The notes under the pieces were generated by a model that saw only the letters and a program-made list of their open reading frames with translations, searched no databases and was not told the DNA's origin. Position numbers and translations under genes: made by a program. Positions 35,501-44,600 of a stretch of DNA of 64,000 nt are shown here, in pieces. This stretch comes from Haliclystus octoradiatus (taxonomy: Eukaryota; Cnidaria; Staurozoa; Stauromedusae; Haliclystidae), in assembly GCA_916610825.1 (NCBI GenBank), contig OU744450.1, forward strand, positions 186,001-250,000. The letters run 5' to 3'. Each line of letters begins with the position of its first letter. Positions within the stretch are counted from its first letter, which is position 1.

Positions 35501-38500
35501 TATTAATCTTTGTTAACAATCCCCTTGATTAGGCTGAAAGAGAAACAATTTGAAGATGAGGATGAAAATGAGGCACTTGAAGAAGAGGCTGACGGCGATG
35601 AATCAGAAGTCAGTGGACCTCCTCCTGACGATGGAAATGTGTCAGTTGCATCACCCCTTGCTAATGATGTGTCGTCCGATGCGCTGTCTACTGTTGTAAC
35701 TAACGAATGTATATCTCCAATAGCAACAAGCGTTATTGTCTCATACATGCCAGCGGTATCTGATACGTCACTTCTGTCTCCTTCTGGCGAATCAACTTTG
35801 TCTGTTGAAGAATTGATATCTCGTCATTTGGCAAAGAAGTCTGGTAAAAGAAGTTCTATTTATGATATTATATCTATATATTCTAGTTTGTATTTTATCT
35901 GGTCGAATAATTGTTTTCCTTTCATCATTAGAGCATGTCGATCCGTCACGTTGGTCAGAAACGGAAATGGCAAAAGCTGTAGAGGGTGATACACATGTTT
36001 CTTCTGTTTAAATGTTTTGCTATAAGACGATGTAAGAACTGCCTCTGGTTGATTACTGGTGATTTATTGGATTCAATTTCTTGTAGGTCTGAAACGCTTT
36101 GGTAGGAACTGGGCTGCCGTTTCACTTCTAGTTCACACGAAATCAGAAGCGCAATGCAAGAACTTCTATTCAAATTACAAGCGGAAGTTTAATTTGGAAT
36201 CAATTCTTGGCAAAAGTAACCAACAGGCATGAATGATAAAGTTATCAAATTTATAATTTTTCATGGGTGCATGTTGTCATGGCCTCCTCTTTGTTCTTCT
36301 GCAGGATGATGATCATTACGATTCAACCAAACATAATGTATTTGCGATGCCTGACGGAACAATGCCACAATTAGTCAGTACCAAAAGACCCCTGTTAAAA
36401 TCGCAACATAGACCAAAAGAAGTTTTGCGTCTCTCCACTGGGCTGTCTGCGTCATCTACAACCTCACTACCGCAACCGCACCCTTGTGAGTTTGAATATT
36501 CGTTTCCATCAATTGAACGTTGCCATGGCTATTGTTTTGATTTATATGATTTTGTTTGCTTTTCAGTCTCATATTCATGCAGACAATCTGATAATCCTCA
36601 ATCTATGGATATATCTGAAGAGGATAGCCTTCCCCCTCCACCACCGCTCCGTGCCCCTAACAACTCAACAGCGAACATTACAAAAAGAGTTGTTCAATCA
36701 ACTTCTCCATCCCGCATGCTAGAGATCAATTTGCAATCTGAAATTCCAGCATTTAAACGTGTATTAGATGCCACCCTCCAATCTCAGGCTGATTTACGTC
36801 ATCGAAATTCGCCGATGTCAATGCAGTACCAAGATGATATTGGGCGCAGCTCGATGCAAGGTGGTCTACCAACAATGTATCAACCGCCTAATGGGTACCA
36901 AGGATGGCAGTTCAGAAACAATGCCACTACAACAAGAAGACCTCCAATTCACGTTGATGACTATAGCAGACTGACAACTGATAGCTCACATCGTTTACAC
37001 TCTAGTCTGTCATTGTCCCCGCGTGGATTTGAAACTGGTCCCTTTTCAAGTCATCCTCACTTAATGAATGAGCGTGAACAGTTTGGAATGTTTCATTCTA
37101 GTTACGCACATCACGGCGGTGCTCCCATGATGTCATCAACACAAAGATTACGCACTGTCTCTGAGATATACGAACGTGCTGCCAATGTCCCTGAACTTAT
37201 TCATAGCCGCCCCTCATCAGCCCCCAGTCCCATGAATAATCTGTTCCCTGGAGATGCATCAGTCAGAGCCTTATCCAAGCACCAAACAAGACCTTCATAT
37301 TTACTCAGTACAGATACTCACACAGAGAATAAAAGGACTGGCATTGTGTCTGGTATTGCTCCTCGTCAGTCATTAATTACTTCAATCACTGGTAATGCTT
37401 TATCACCGCATACGCTACATTCAAAATATGACAATGAACAATTATTGTCAAGACAAATGTTCAGACCGTGGGATGGAAGTAATTCTCCCCTTAAGAGTGA
37501 CCCTCAACGGCACCCTCAATTTAGCAGATCTTCAAGTGACTTTTCAGTTCATTGTAACAGAATAAAACATGCAGAACCAAATACTGTCGGTGAATCAAGT
37601 TGTGACACCACAGGGAGATGTGCCAGCAGTAGCGACACACCAATGATACCATTCCAACCAATAGACCATCCTAATGCAGAAGACAGAAGTGATTCAGAGA
37701 CATTATCTGCTGATGAGAATTATCAATATTCAAGCTCAGAAGAAGAATGGCCAATCCAATTCCGCACTGATACTATGACAACTATCGACCCTGTTGTCTG
37801 CACTCCGACCATCAATAGTTCCCAGAAGTCGACAGACGTAGAGTCTGACCATGCAAATACCACATACATTGAACATATTCCGACAACGGTTGATGGTAGC
37901 GTCATAGTTGAGAAGTCTGTCAGTGCAACAACAACAACAGTGGACAATCTCTCTTGTGATAATATGCTACTCCCAGCAACAACATCTCACACCAATCCTG
38001 CTCAAATAACACCCACAGAAGATAATTTAGCAACTTCAACCAAGTCCGAAATAGTGAATGATGATGATGGGTTTGACGCATCATTTGAAGTGGAGGATAA
38101 TGTTAAAGAAACAGAATTATGCAAAGGAGGCCAGAGCGAATATAATACGATCCCCATATCACCACCTGAATCACCAAAAAGAGGTCAGGTCGCCCTCACT
38201 CCTGATTTGCCACTTGCTGAATCGTCAGTTTCATTGCCTGGGATGCCAATTTCTTCGCTGACCATGGGAACATGTATCACAGCGTCGTATCCTATGACCG
38301 CATTCCCATATTCGTCGTTATCGTTTAACGTTAACCAAAAGGCGGCCAGAGTTGTTCAGAAAGAGTCACAATCATCTAGTTTGTCTGCTGACAAAAAAGA
38401 ATTTAGCGAACAAGAGCAAATAAATTTCCTAGAAAATACAGCCACAATACAAACTCAGGCGGTTGACCCCCTTACAACAGAATTGGAGGCTGATTGTATT

Positions 38501-38563
38501 CCAGGAGAGATTGACAATGATTGCTTACTAAAATATGAGCCATTGAGTGATAATGAAAGCTAA
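20586..38563 (+). CDS. NCOR: NCoR/SMRT-family nuclear receptor corepressor
   Basis: Scaffold that recruits and activates HDAC3. Exons: 20586-20611, 22248-22335, 31036-31103, 32188-32702, 32877-32977, 33060-33260, 33386-33454, 33967-34019, 34096-34162, 34238-34323, 34404-34490, 34570-34657, 34742-34832, 34906-34993, 35073-35127, 35209-35319, 35401-35438, 35533-35843, 35932-35985, 36087-36226, 36305-36485, 36567-38563; about 1504 residues, all phases agreeing. Seen: the GPS2-interacting coiled coil (DNVDQNIAKIEEEIDDLK, about 240), PLYNQPSD, REFPEIKKQREQQERLSR, a SANT1/deacetylase-activating domain (about 515-600) with CVLYYYLNKKKKK, matching residues that bind HDAC3 and inositol phosphate, and SANT2 (SRWSETEMAKAVEGLKRFGRNW, split here as two motifs: SRWSETEMAK and GRNWAAV). 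The tail is Ser/Pro-rich. It is much shorter than vertebrate NCoR (about 2400); no certain CoRNR box was seen. Start: ATG after AAAA, splicing in phase into 22248. Confidence 0.93.
20921..21391. mobile_element. MITE with TAGACCGAGCG ends in NCoR intron 1
   Basis: The ends are inverted repeats of about 40 bp: TAGACCGAGCG, a spacer, then AAAACAGCA and TTTCTCC, mirrored at the right end as GGAGAAACCTGCTGTTTT and CGCTCGGTCTA. The 471-bp interior is non-coding. The duplication is unclear; a TA dinucleotide lies at the left edge. The remainder of this intron (20612-20920 and 21392-22247) shows no feature I recognise. Confidence 0.65.
22839..23024 (+). repeat. Left LTR of the sense Gypsy element
   Basis: 186 bp, TGTAATG...TCTTACA, equal to the right LTR at every position I compared. 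It should carry the element promoter and transcription start, and a CATGCGCATGCG-like palindromic stretch sits near its left end. Confidence 0.95.
23098..27678 (+). CDS. Gag-Pol polyprotein of the sense Gypsy element
   Basis: One 1526-codon frame. The N-terminal capsid-like region spans to about residue 330. Two CCHC zinc knuckles lie at about 361-394 (CSKCGYVKHFTSVC, CDHCGLKGHYSKVC). The protease motif DTGAQG is at about 445. Reverse transcriptase runs about 640-820 with catalytic VVDD at about 783, where most relatives have YxDD. RNase H begins with QTDAS at about 930. The integrase zinc finger has His residues near 1184-1188 and Cys residues near 1217-1220, and the core has Asp near 1250 (SADLF), Asp near 1303 (RSDGGP) and Glu near 1339 (HAEAAV), a D-x35-E spacing. 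No stop or frame break is visible. It makes the particle, cDNA and integration enzymes for the element. Confidence 0.95.
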   Translation: MADVKLLKNSRSGLKGHLTRALDRLVASLTSFTSTEVAERTESDRENLTTTTKRAHDALERYVASHLAVLVQEPIKDGAEDPEEPQLVELENSFYDLERQVRAVTAVVPKTLVTSTTDPENRESTSQQVNVQTSARPVIKTPPTLDADINLKQFLDWQEVFLNYIAIIDLDAQPHDRQIATFWGLCSPAFLNMVRRVIKIERSTTDSLKLILKKITDHLRSKRNSNLDWQSFLTVTQGSNQLIDQYYTYLMEKSDYANVDAVTPEALRTAVLVLGLRDENLKRKVIAKSPPLNLEDTLKFLQTEEAASSTVSTLGQQAHATHSTIGNVQSTKAKKNHNNRQQKTKHDDSNSASKSSNSVSPCSKCGYVKHFTSVCPAANVTCDHCGLKGHYSKVCRKRLKSLEKTKTVSTSVIKSMQASNGGKLPTIDVDVREDNKLLGRFPAVCDTGAQGTVAGLDFLKSIGKFDSTLAPFSPHNYVGVDNRALVQAGTIKLTFDLNGNSVNTTVVICYDVTGLYLSLDVCKQLKIVHVDFPTTLSERHLSSVINTNPQNVVNVNKSSSPPKSVFNETARKQWIDSLSSNPTQQQREDDFKKLKQIYSQVFCDTDDVLPPMSGVGDAMKIELIEDHKPFAVHTARQIPFVYRDKAKSEIDRLQKMGVITPVGDTPVEWCHPLVVVGKPNGGVRLCVDLTKLNKQVKRTLHPATTPADAVKNIDLHSKYFTLLDAKCGYWQLPLDEDAQKLTTFITPWGRFKFLRAPMGFISSGDSYNLRCDQALEGISNVNKVVDDTLIDGDSYKTLVDRTCTVLERFVRHGITLNAEKCKFAQKTVDFVGYVIKPGGYSADPRKVEAISNFPSPTNRTELRSFLGLVNQLGMFTPSISSTAAPLRDLLSVKNEFLWLNTHEMAFNSLKEAMTSPPILSLFDPTAETVLQTDASKTKGLGYALMQKQQNEWKLIQCGSRFLQPCENRYAIIELEALAIVWATKKCHIYLAGLPTYTVLVDHKPLLPIFNNYTLDAVENHKLQSYKNKLSNYQFQVVWTKGSAHIIPDALSRAPVNDPSLDDEIENDTSLACMSFTLKVAACSITAENTDDEAAATLNDSKQSNVRQPLPDPIIMDLQNVARNDADYQSLITCVENNFAGNSANQPYVLAYKKIWPELSTIDGLVLYGRRIVIPLKARQSVIARLHASHQGIVKTKRRARQTVYWPGINNDIVSSIEACSPCQHYRPSNQKEPLISDKLPSRIFESVSADLFQLNQKYYLVYVDRLSGFPFISEWNSDPSSSQVISVLKSHFSKTGVPSRFRSDGGPQFKSELFTNFLTRWGVNWSPSSPYHPQSNGHAEAAVKALKHLLAKCDNGDIKSESFLQGLLEYRNTPRSEGRSPSEWVYGHPLRSLVPAHYTSFSRSWQTSAKEIDSKLLRNKEATTKNYNKGSKVLKSIPVGSHVLLQHPQSKRWIEDGIVVSKNDRDYRIRLPSGKLKWRNRVFLHVAPDTSSDDIAEPDVSDQVQSDDTPRYPTRSRRPPDYYGRK
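27818..28003 (+). repeat. Right LTR of the sense Gypsy element
   Basis: 186 bp, apparently identical to the left LTR, preceded by the polypurine tract and followed by the GTGAC duplication. Confidence 0.95.
29500..30378 (+). mobile_element. LINE 3' fragment in NCoR intron 2
   Basis: Forward readings (29524-29817, then another frame from 29750) match the thumb and C-terminal region of a LINE reverse transcriptase: LNWRPHIDWVKLKLLKNIY, then LLIYNCIMKPHLEFGSIIWGN, and later LGILKISDLYRIK. The fragment is 5'-truncated and has a frame break near 29750. It ends in an ATAAACATATCTATTTATC run followed by CTAT repeats near 30378, a typical LINE tail. It is of another lineage than LINE A and B. Confidence 0.7.
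31104..32187. other. NCoR intron 3, nothing recognised
   Basis: About 1.1 kb of AT-rich sequence between two coding exons. I see no open frame of known family, no terminal repeats and no structured repeat. Confidence 0.5.
36486..36566 (+). other. 81-nt frame-preserving intron in the NCoR last-exon region
   Basis: The donor GTGAGT and the acceptor after a T-rich tract (GCTTTTCAG) are good, yet the 81 bases are a multiple of three with no in-frame stop. Transcripts that keep it would insert 27 residues (rich in aromatic residues and Cys) and stay in frame. It could be spliced constitutively, retained or alternative. The inserted residues look unlike the surrounding Ser/Pro-rich chain, which favours removal. 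Confidence 0.6.
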
Positions 38564-38633
38564 ATAATATTTCTGCTTAAAGATTGTAGTTATAAAAGTA
38601 GTTATTTATGTACAGAGTAATGTAGGGATGTAT

Positions 38634-41600
38634 TTATCTTTTTTTGTGATGAACAACATAAAGTTGCGGCACATGAAGAGGAGGGGAATAGCCATCTGCA
38701 TAAGAACCATCCTCAAATAAAACAACGTAATCGTCATCTACGGATGCCGGTGGCTCACTGATCAACGCCCGGTAAAAGCATGTTGTCTGAGGGTACAGCG
38801 CCAATACAAGCTGAAAATAAAATCCAATTACAAAATGAAATAATAATACAAAATAAATTAAATTAATTTCTGTCTGATTGTCTAATACCTGCTTTGACTG
38901 GAAGAGTGCATTTGGATGTTCGCTCGGATTGGCCTTCCACAGGGGCAAGGGGATGACACGACGGCGACTCAGAATATGCCTCCTGTACAAGAGCAACAAT
39001 ACCTCATACTTCACTTAAGTAGATATAGATTATATAAAAATGTACAAAACTCACTCTTGGCATGGTTTTCCAATGTCATCAGAACAATCAATGTCATCCA
39101 CTTCATACCTAGATTCCAAATGTACACCATAGGCCTACTTATTATCATGCACATCAAGAGGTTGAAAATAAACACTGGTGTTAAATATTAAAGAGGTATT
39201 AAATGAGGTATACTTGCTAGAAGCAGCATTATATGAATGAACCTCCGCAAGAATCCACTGCTCTTCGCCATCACTGCCTTTGACACGTGCAGCAACCTAT
39301 GTCAACCAAAAACATGATGCATTGTATTCTAACGATGCAACACTGACATAAATTGAGTCTACATAAATTAAAATTAAGTCCACATGAATTAAAATTAAGT
39401 CTACATAAATTAAAATTAAGTCTGCATAAATTAAAATTAAGTCTGCATAAATCAAAATTAAGTCTACATAAATTAAAATTAAGTCTACATAAATTAAAGT
39501 TAAGTCCACATGAGTTAAAATTAAGTCTACTGACATAAATTTAAATAAGTCCACATGAGTTAAAAATAAGTCTACATAAATTAAAATTAGGTCCACATGA
39601 ATTAAAATTAAGTCTACATAAATTAAAATTAAGTCTGCATAAATTAAAATTAAGTCAACATAAATTAAAATTAAGTCTACATAATTTAAAATTAAGCCCA
39701 CATGAGATAAAAATAAGCCTACATTAATTAAAATTAAATCCACATGAATTAAAATTAAGTCTACATAACTAAAAATAAAGTCCACATGAATTAAAATTAA
39801 GTCTACATAAATTAAAGTTAAGTCCACATGAGTTAAAATTAAAATAAGTCTACATAAATTAAAATTAAGTCTACATAAATTAAAATTGAGTCCACATGAA
39901 TTAAAATTAAGTCTACATAAAATATACCAAACTCACATGATCCTTGGGACGGGAGACTTGTGATGACTCAGCAGGGAGAGCGCCGCACAGAGCAGGTGGG
40001 CTGTCAACAATAACAGAAAAGTAACAAAACCATGCCGTGTTTGTTACTTCCCCTGTGAAAAAAAGTTCATGAGTGCCTGAACGTGAAATTGCCCAAAAGT
40101 TCATGAACTGTGCATGAACTTTTGAGCAATTTCACGTTCATGAACCAGTTCATGGACCGGTTCATGAAGTGTTCATGAACTGTCCGTGAACCCACAAATA
40201 AATGTTCATGAACTGTGCATGAACTGTTCATGAATTCATGGATTTTTTTCGCAGGGGTTGTTTTTATATTTGTCATGAATACAAAATTTGCACTACTATA
40301 TTTCTGGATTTTCCTTAAAATAAATGACCGATTGTGATGTAAAATAGCTAAACAAATTGATTGGTCAAAGTTTGAAGCCGATCTGATTAGAAATGACAGA
40401 GATATCGATATTTGAAAACGTTTATTCTATTTATTCTATTCTCCTTCCATTAGATATGTTTTGATAGCATTTGCTTGTCAGTTAGAAATTCAAGACATAA
40501 TCAGATATGATATACTAAGATGAACTTAAGGTGTTAACTACCTTTCATCTGCGCGACCAGACCAAGCGGGTAACTTGACAGCAGATTGCTGCAGCATCGT
40601 CATCAGAACACCACGACGCATTCCTTTCCTGGAAGCAAATCATTTTGAATCATTTATAAAGTGATCATTGATAATTATGCAGATTGCGAAATTAACGTAT
40701 TGTTTTGCCTTGAGTCATCTTTAAACCCATGATGATTGGCTGATTGACTTTGTCTGCCTGTTGATTGGTCAAAATGGATCTACACATAGACTACACGCAT
40801 TCTGTGATTTTGAACCATCTATAATAGTACGGTAGTTAATTGAGAATATGAACTCACTTGTTCTTTTATCACTGCGGTTAGATTTGACCTCATTGATCTT
40901 GTCCATTGCTTGTTGAATAAGTCTACAACGTCAACACAATCATCTTAATTTAGAAGATCTATCCAACCGCAACAACCAAGATACTAATAACTATGACTCA
41001 CTCTATTTCTGATCTAGCATCAGTCACACCCGTTGCATAAAGACCTTTCAATTTGTTCTTAAAATACGACGACACTGCAATTATAAGACATTTGAAATTT
41101 AAAATTTGTTCTCAGCCCTACCCAGTACTACCACTCCATCCACTAATACCAACTTATTTCATGCAAGTAGATACACAAATAATTCTTCTGCATCAGCTGG
41201 AGCTTGACAAAATCTGTTATTAGTAAGAAAACAGTTTTAAACCTACTACTTGGCTTAGGATTTTATATCAATGTAACCAAAGTAACCAATACTTGCCTTT
41301 GTTGTCATGTCTCATTTTCTCGTGCGTCTTGTTAATATTTGAGAGGTTATCTTCGTTGCGCACTCGTTCATCCTAAAGATAATTTCATAGTTATAATGAT
41401 AATAAGACAGACTCGAGCGCTATGTCTACTGTGAAAACAAGCCAAGTATGGCTTACCAGGCCCTGAATAAATATATGATAAATATATGATGATGTGTCGC
41501 AGTAGGGCCTGGTGATTTATAAGGCCTGAAAGGTTTGATGCTATTGAAACTTTGATACACATTGTAAATAAACTTGACTTGCCTAAGTCTCACTTTTACT

Positions 41601-44600
41601 ATGACGGTTTTGATATGTTGGTAAGTGAGACTTGTGTCCTTTGGCAATTCTATTGTTTTAGAAAACAGTCAACAGCGAACAAATCGTAAAATCTATTAGC
41701 GTCTGAAATTTTTAAAGCTGCCAAATTATTTGACAGGAAAAGTGTCTTGAGTCACTTTGTGTCTATACATTTCAGGGTATTGGAGCTAATTAAACTGGAT
41801 AACTGATTTTATTATGCTAACTGACTGATTTATTGCGAGTCATTGATTTATTGAACACTCCTGTTCGCTGCAAACTTCTGAACGCTCATTGGATATCGAA
41901 ATACAGGTTGAAAAATGATTCATTGTGGAAATGATAAAAATTACACTTAAATTTTTCTATATTATGAAATATTCTTTTAATTTTTCGATGGTAATCCCAA
42001 AGCATTCACAATGACAGAATAACAATCCTGAAGGGTAAAAACATTTACAGATAATTTCGCCATCGGTATATTATGAATGATGATGTTGAAATAAGTTTGT
42101 AACTTTCTGTAAGCATCAGCTAATCGACTTGATTAACCTCAAGCTTCCATATAGATTTAATTAATTTTATTTTGGCTTGCATGTTGAATCTTTCATTGAT
42201 TTACGTTATGTTGGACCCCGTCTTTCCCTGTACATCAAATGCATGATAATTTTCCAGAGCAATACGATCAAACAGAATGCCGTTGTGCAGAATCCTGCAC
42301 AACGCTGTACGAAGGAATACAGTCCCGCTTACCACTCGTCATATTGCGGTATATCAAAGCGGGACTTATAGATCAGTCAATAAATAAACTGAACTAAACT
42401 TTTGTTTAGTTTAATGATTTTAAAATTCCATAAGAAACTACAAAAATACTGTTTATTTCAATGTTTGGTCTCTTCACTTTATTTTGGCAATTTTCACTTG
42501 AGTCACTTCAGGAGAAAATTAGAAGGCGAGAATTTCTCGATTTGGCGGCTCGTAATTTTCTGATGCCTTCTCGCTTGTCCTTACATGCCTCCAGGGTCCG
42601 ACAAAAGTGGGGATCCTGGGATCCTAGACCCCGGAAGGCAAGAGCAACTTCAGAAGAATATTGATGTTTTTAATGATTTATTGGTCAAACATCAACAAAA
42701 ATTTCAGAAGAATATCGTAAATTGCAGGATTCCAGAAGGCTGAACCTTTTGTCAGACCCTGCGTGCCTCTCGTGCACCAAATGTTCATAAGAAACTGTGC
42801 ACCAATTGCTTAGTAGGACCAGAATGCCATATTATCAGAAAAAACAACCCCGGGATCTTGCCAAAAACAAGGGTTGTACGAATCAGTGCCGAAATTGTTA
42901 ATGTCGAATTTATTAAAGCAGAGTATTTTAATGTAGAAGCGCAAGACTCTGCGTTACGAATGTTCTGCGTTAAAATATTCTGCATAAAAACAGTTTGGCA
43001 CTAAAAAAATACTTCTGCAATAAGAAACTTCCAAAAAACAAAAAAAACATTTGATGCTTACTGATTAGGATATATTTATTCAAAATTTCATCCTTGCAGC
43101 ATAAGCGTTCTTCTTCATAATATTTACTTAATTGAGAAACTATATACCTAAACATATAACATATCAAATATTTTTGACTCATGGTTACGTAGTAGCCATG
43201 AGTCTATGCTATCATGATGGGAAAAATTGGTAAATCACGGTTGCGAAAATGTGATTGTGAGAGCGACTTATATATTTTGCTGCGACTACGTTTTCAAACA
43301 TGGCCACCGTGATTGTGACGGTTACCGCGATTTTTGTGTAAATAGCGAACCGCAGACTGCTTTGCCCGCAAACGATACATAGGCAATCAATGTCCGCCTA
43401 GACTTCAATGAGTTATTGTTCAGGTTCTGATGGCGGCCATGTTGGTATACTCGCAGCTTAGCGAGATTACAATTGCATTTTTAAATGAAATGTTTTTTAA
43501 TACTCCTGGATTAGTTTACATTGTGATTATCTCTTCATTGATAGAACACATGATTGTTTTCTTCTTCTCGTCATTTGAAATGGTTAATGAAAGATTTTAA
43601 TCGTTCTGTAACATCACTATTTGAGGTGAAACTTCAAAGATAATTTTTGTTGTGTTTTTACCGTGAGAACTGTTAAACATATAATTCATCATTTGTTTGG
43701 GGGCTTAGACAAGACAGTATTATTATATACTTACCGGTATTGTTTATATTGTTTTCTGAAGATATTTATTACATTAAACTGCTAAGACAGTCGTCATGGT
43801 TTTACATTCTTTAAAGTTGTTTATTAAAATGTTTTAATTCTGCTGCGACATCAGCTTAAGGCGAGACAACTTCGCATGTCATTTACAATTCACACCTGTA
43901 TTATAAGTAGTGAAAATCTTTTGGCATTTGCAATCTAGGTTTGGTCTAGCCTCACTCCATCACGGCCCTCATTTCCGCGCGGCGCTCCAGTGAGGGCCTA
44001 ATAAAATTTAAGATTAAAAAGTGTGCCAGAAACCAAAAATATGGTGTGCCCAATCACAGCGCACCTTTGTATCACGTGAAGTTTTATCGAGCGCTGGTTG
44101 GTGAATAAAACACTAAAAATGTAAACAAACTTGCTTGAATCATTTTCAAAGTTTATATTTCGATCGTTTATTCTGTCATATTGTCAATTTCTAATTATAT
44201 ATTTACGGAGAAATGGAATTTTGAATCAGAGTAATGCTGTATGTTGGAGAATTGATCTTCAATTTTGAATATTTCTTTGATTTTGATTATTTAAATCATG
44301 ATTCAAAACGACGGAAGTGCTTACAATTTTCCAACGATGGCGATCGCTCCGTCAAAACATGATGTTTTCTCCTTTTATTTTGTATTCTACGCCAATAAAA
44401 GGCCTTCATAATGTTCATACAGTCCTTCGAGATAATGTAATCTATTATCTATAATTCTGTTGCTCCAATTTGATCCAAAATAATACCGTAAACTTGACGT
44501 TTTTAGTTTTCTTCGACAGTTCGTTTACAAAATGTTGAAATTCAAAATAGCTGAATTCAGCAAATTTCAATTTCTGTTCACACCTCTTTGTATTGTTCTT

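Noticed and set aside
39297..39827. 176-codon minus-strand frame with a heptad of hydrophobic residues
   Set aside because: It is created by the 21-bp minisatellite and lies in an SGF29 intron bounded by two exons that fit splice phase and homology.
40067..40276. Minus-strand frame rich in His-Glu-Phe-Met
   Set aside because: It is the translation of the GTTCATGAAC palindromes in a MITE.
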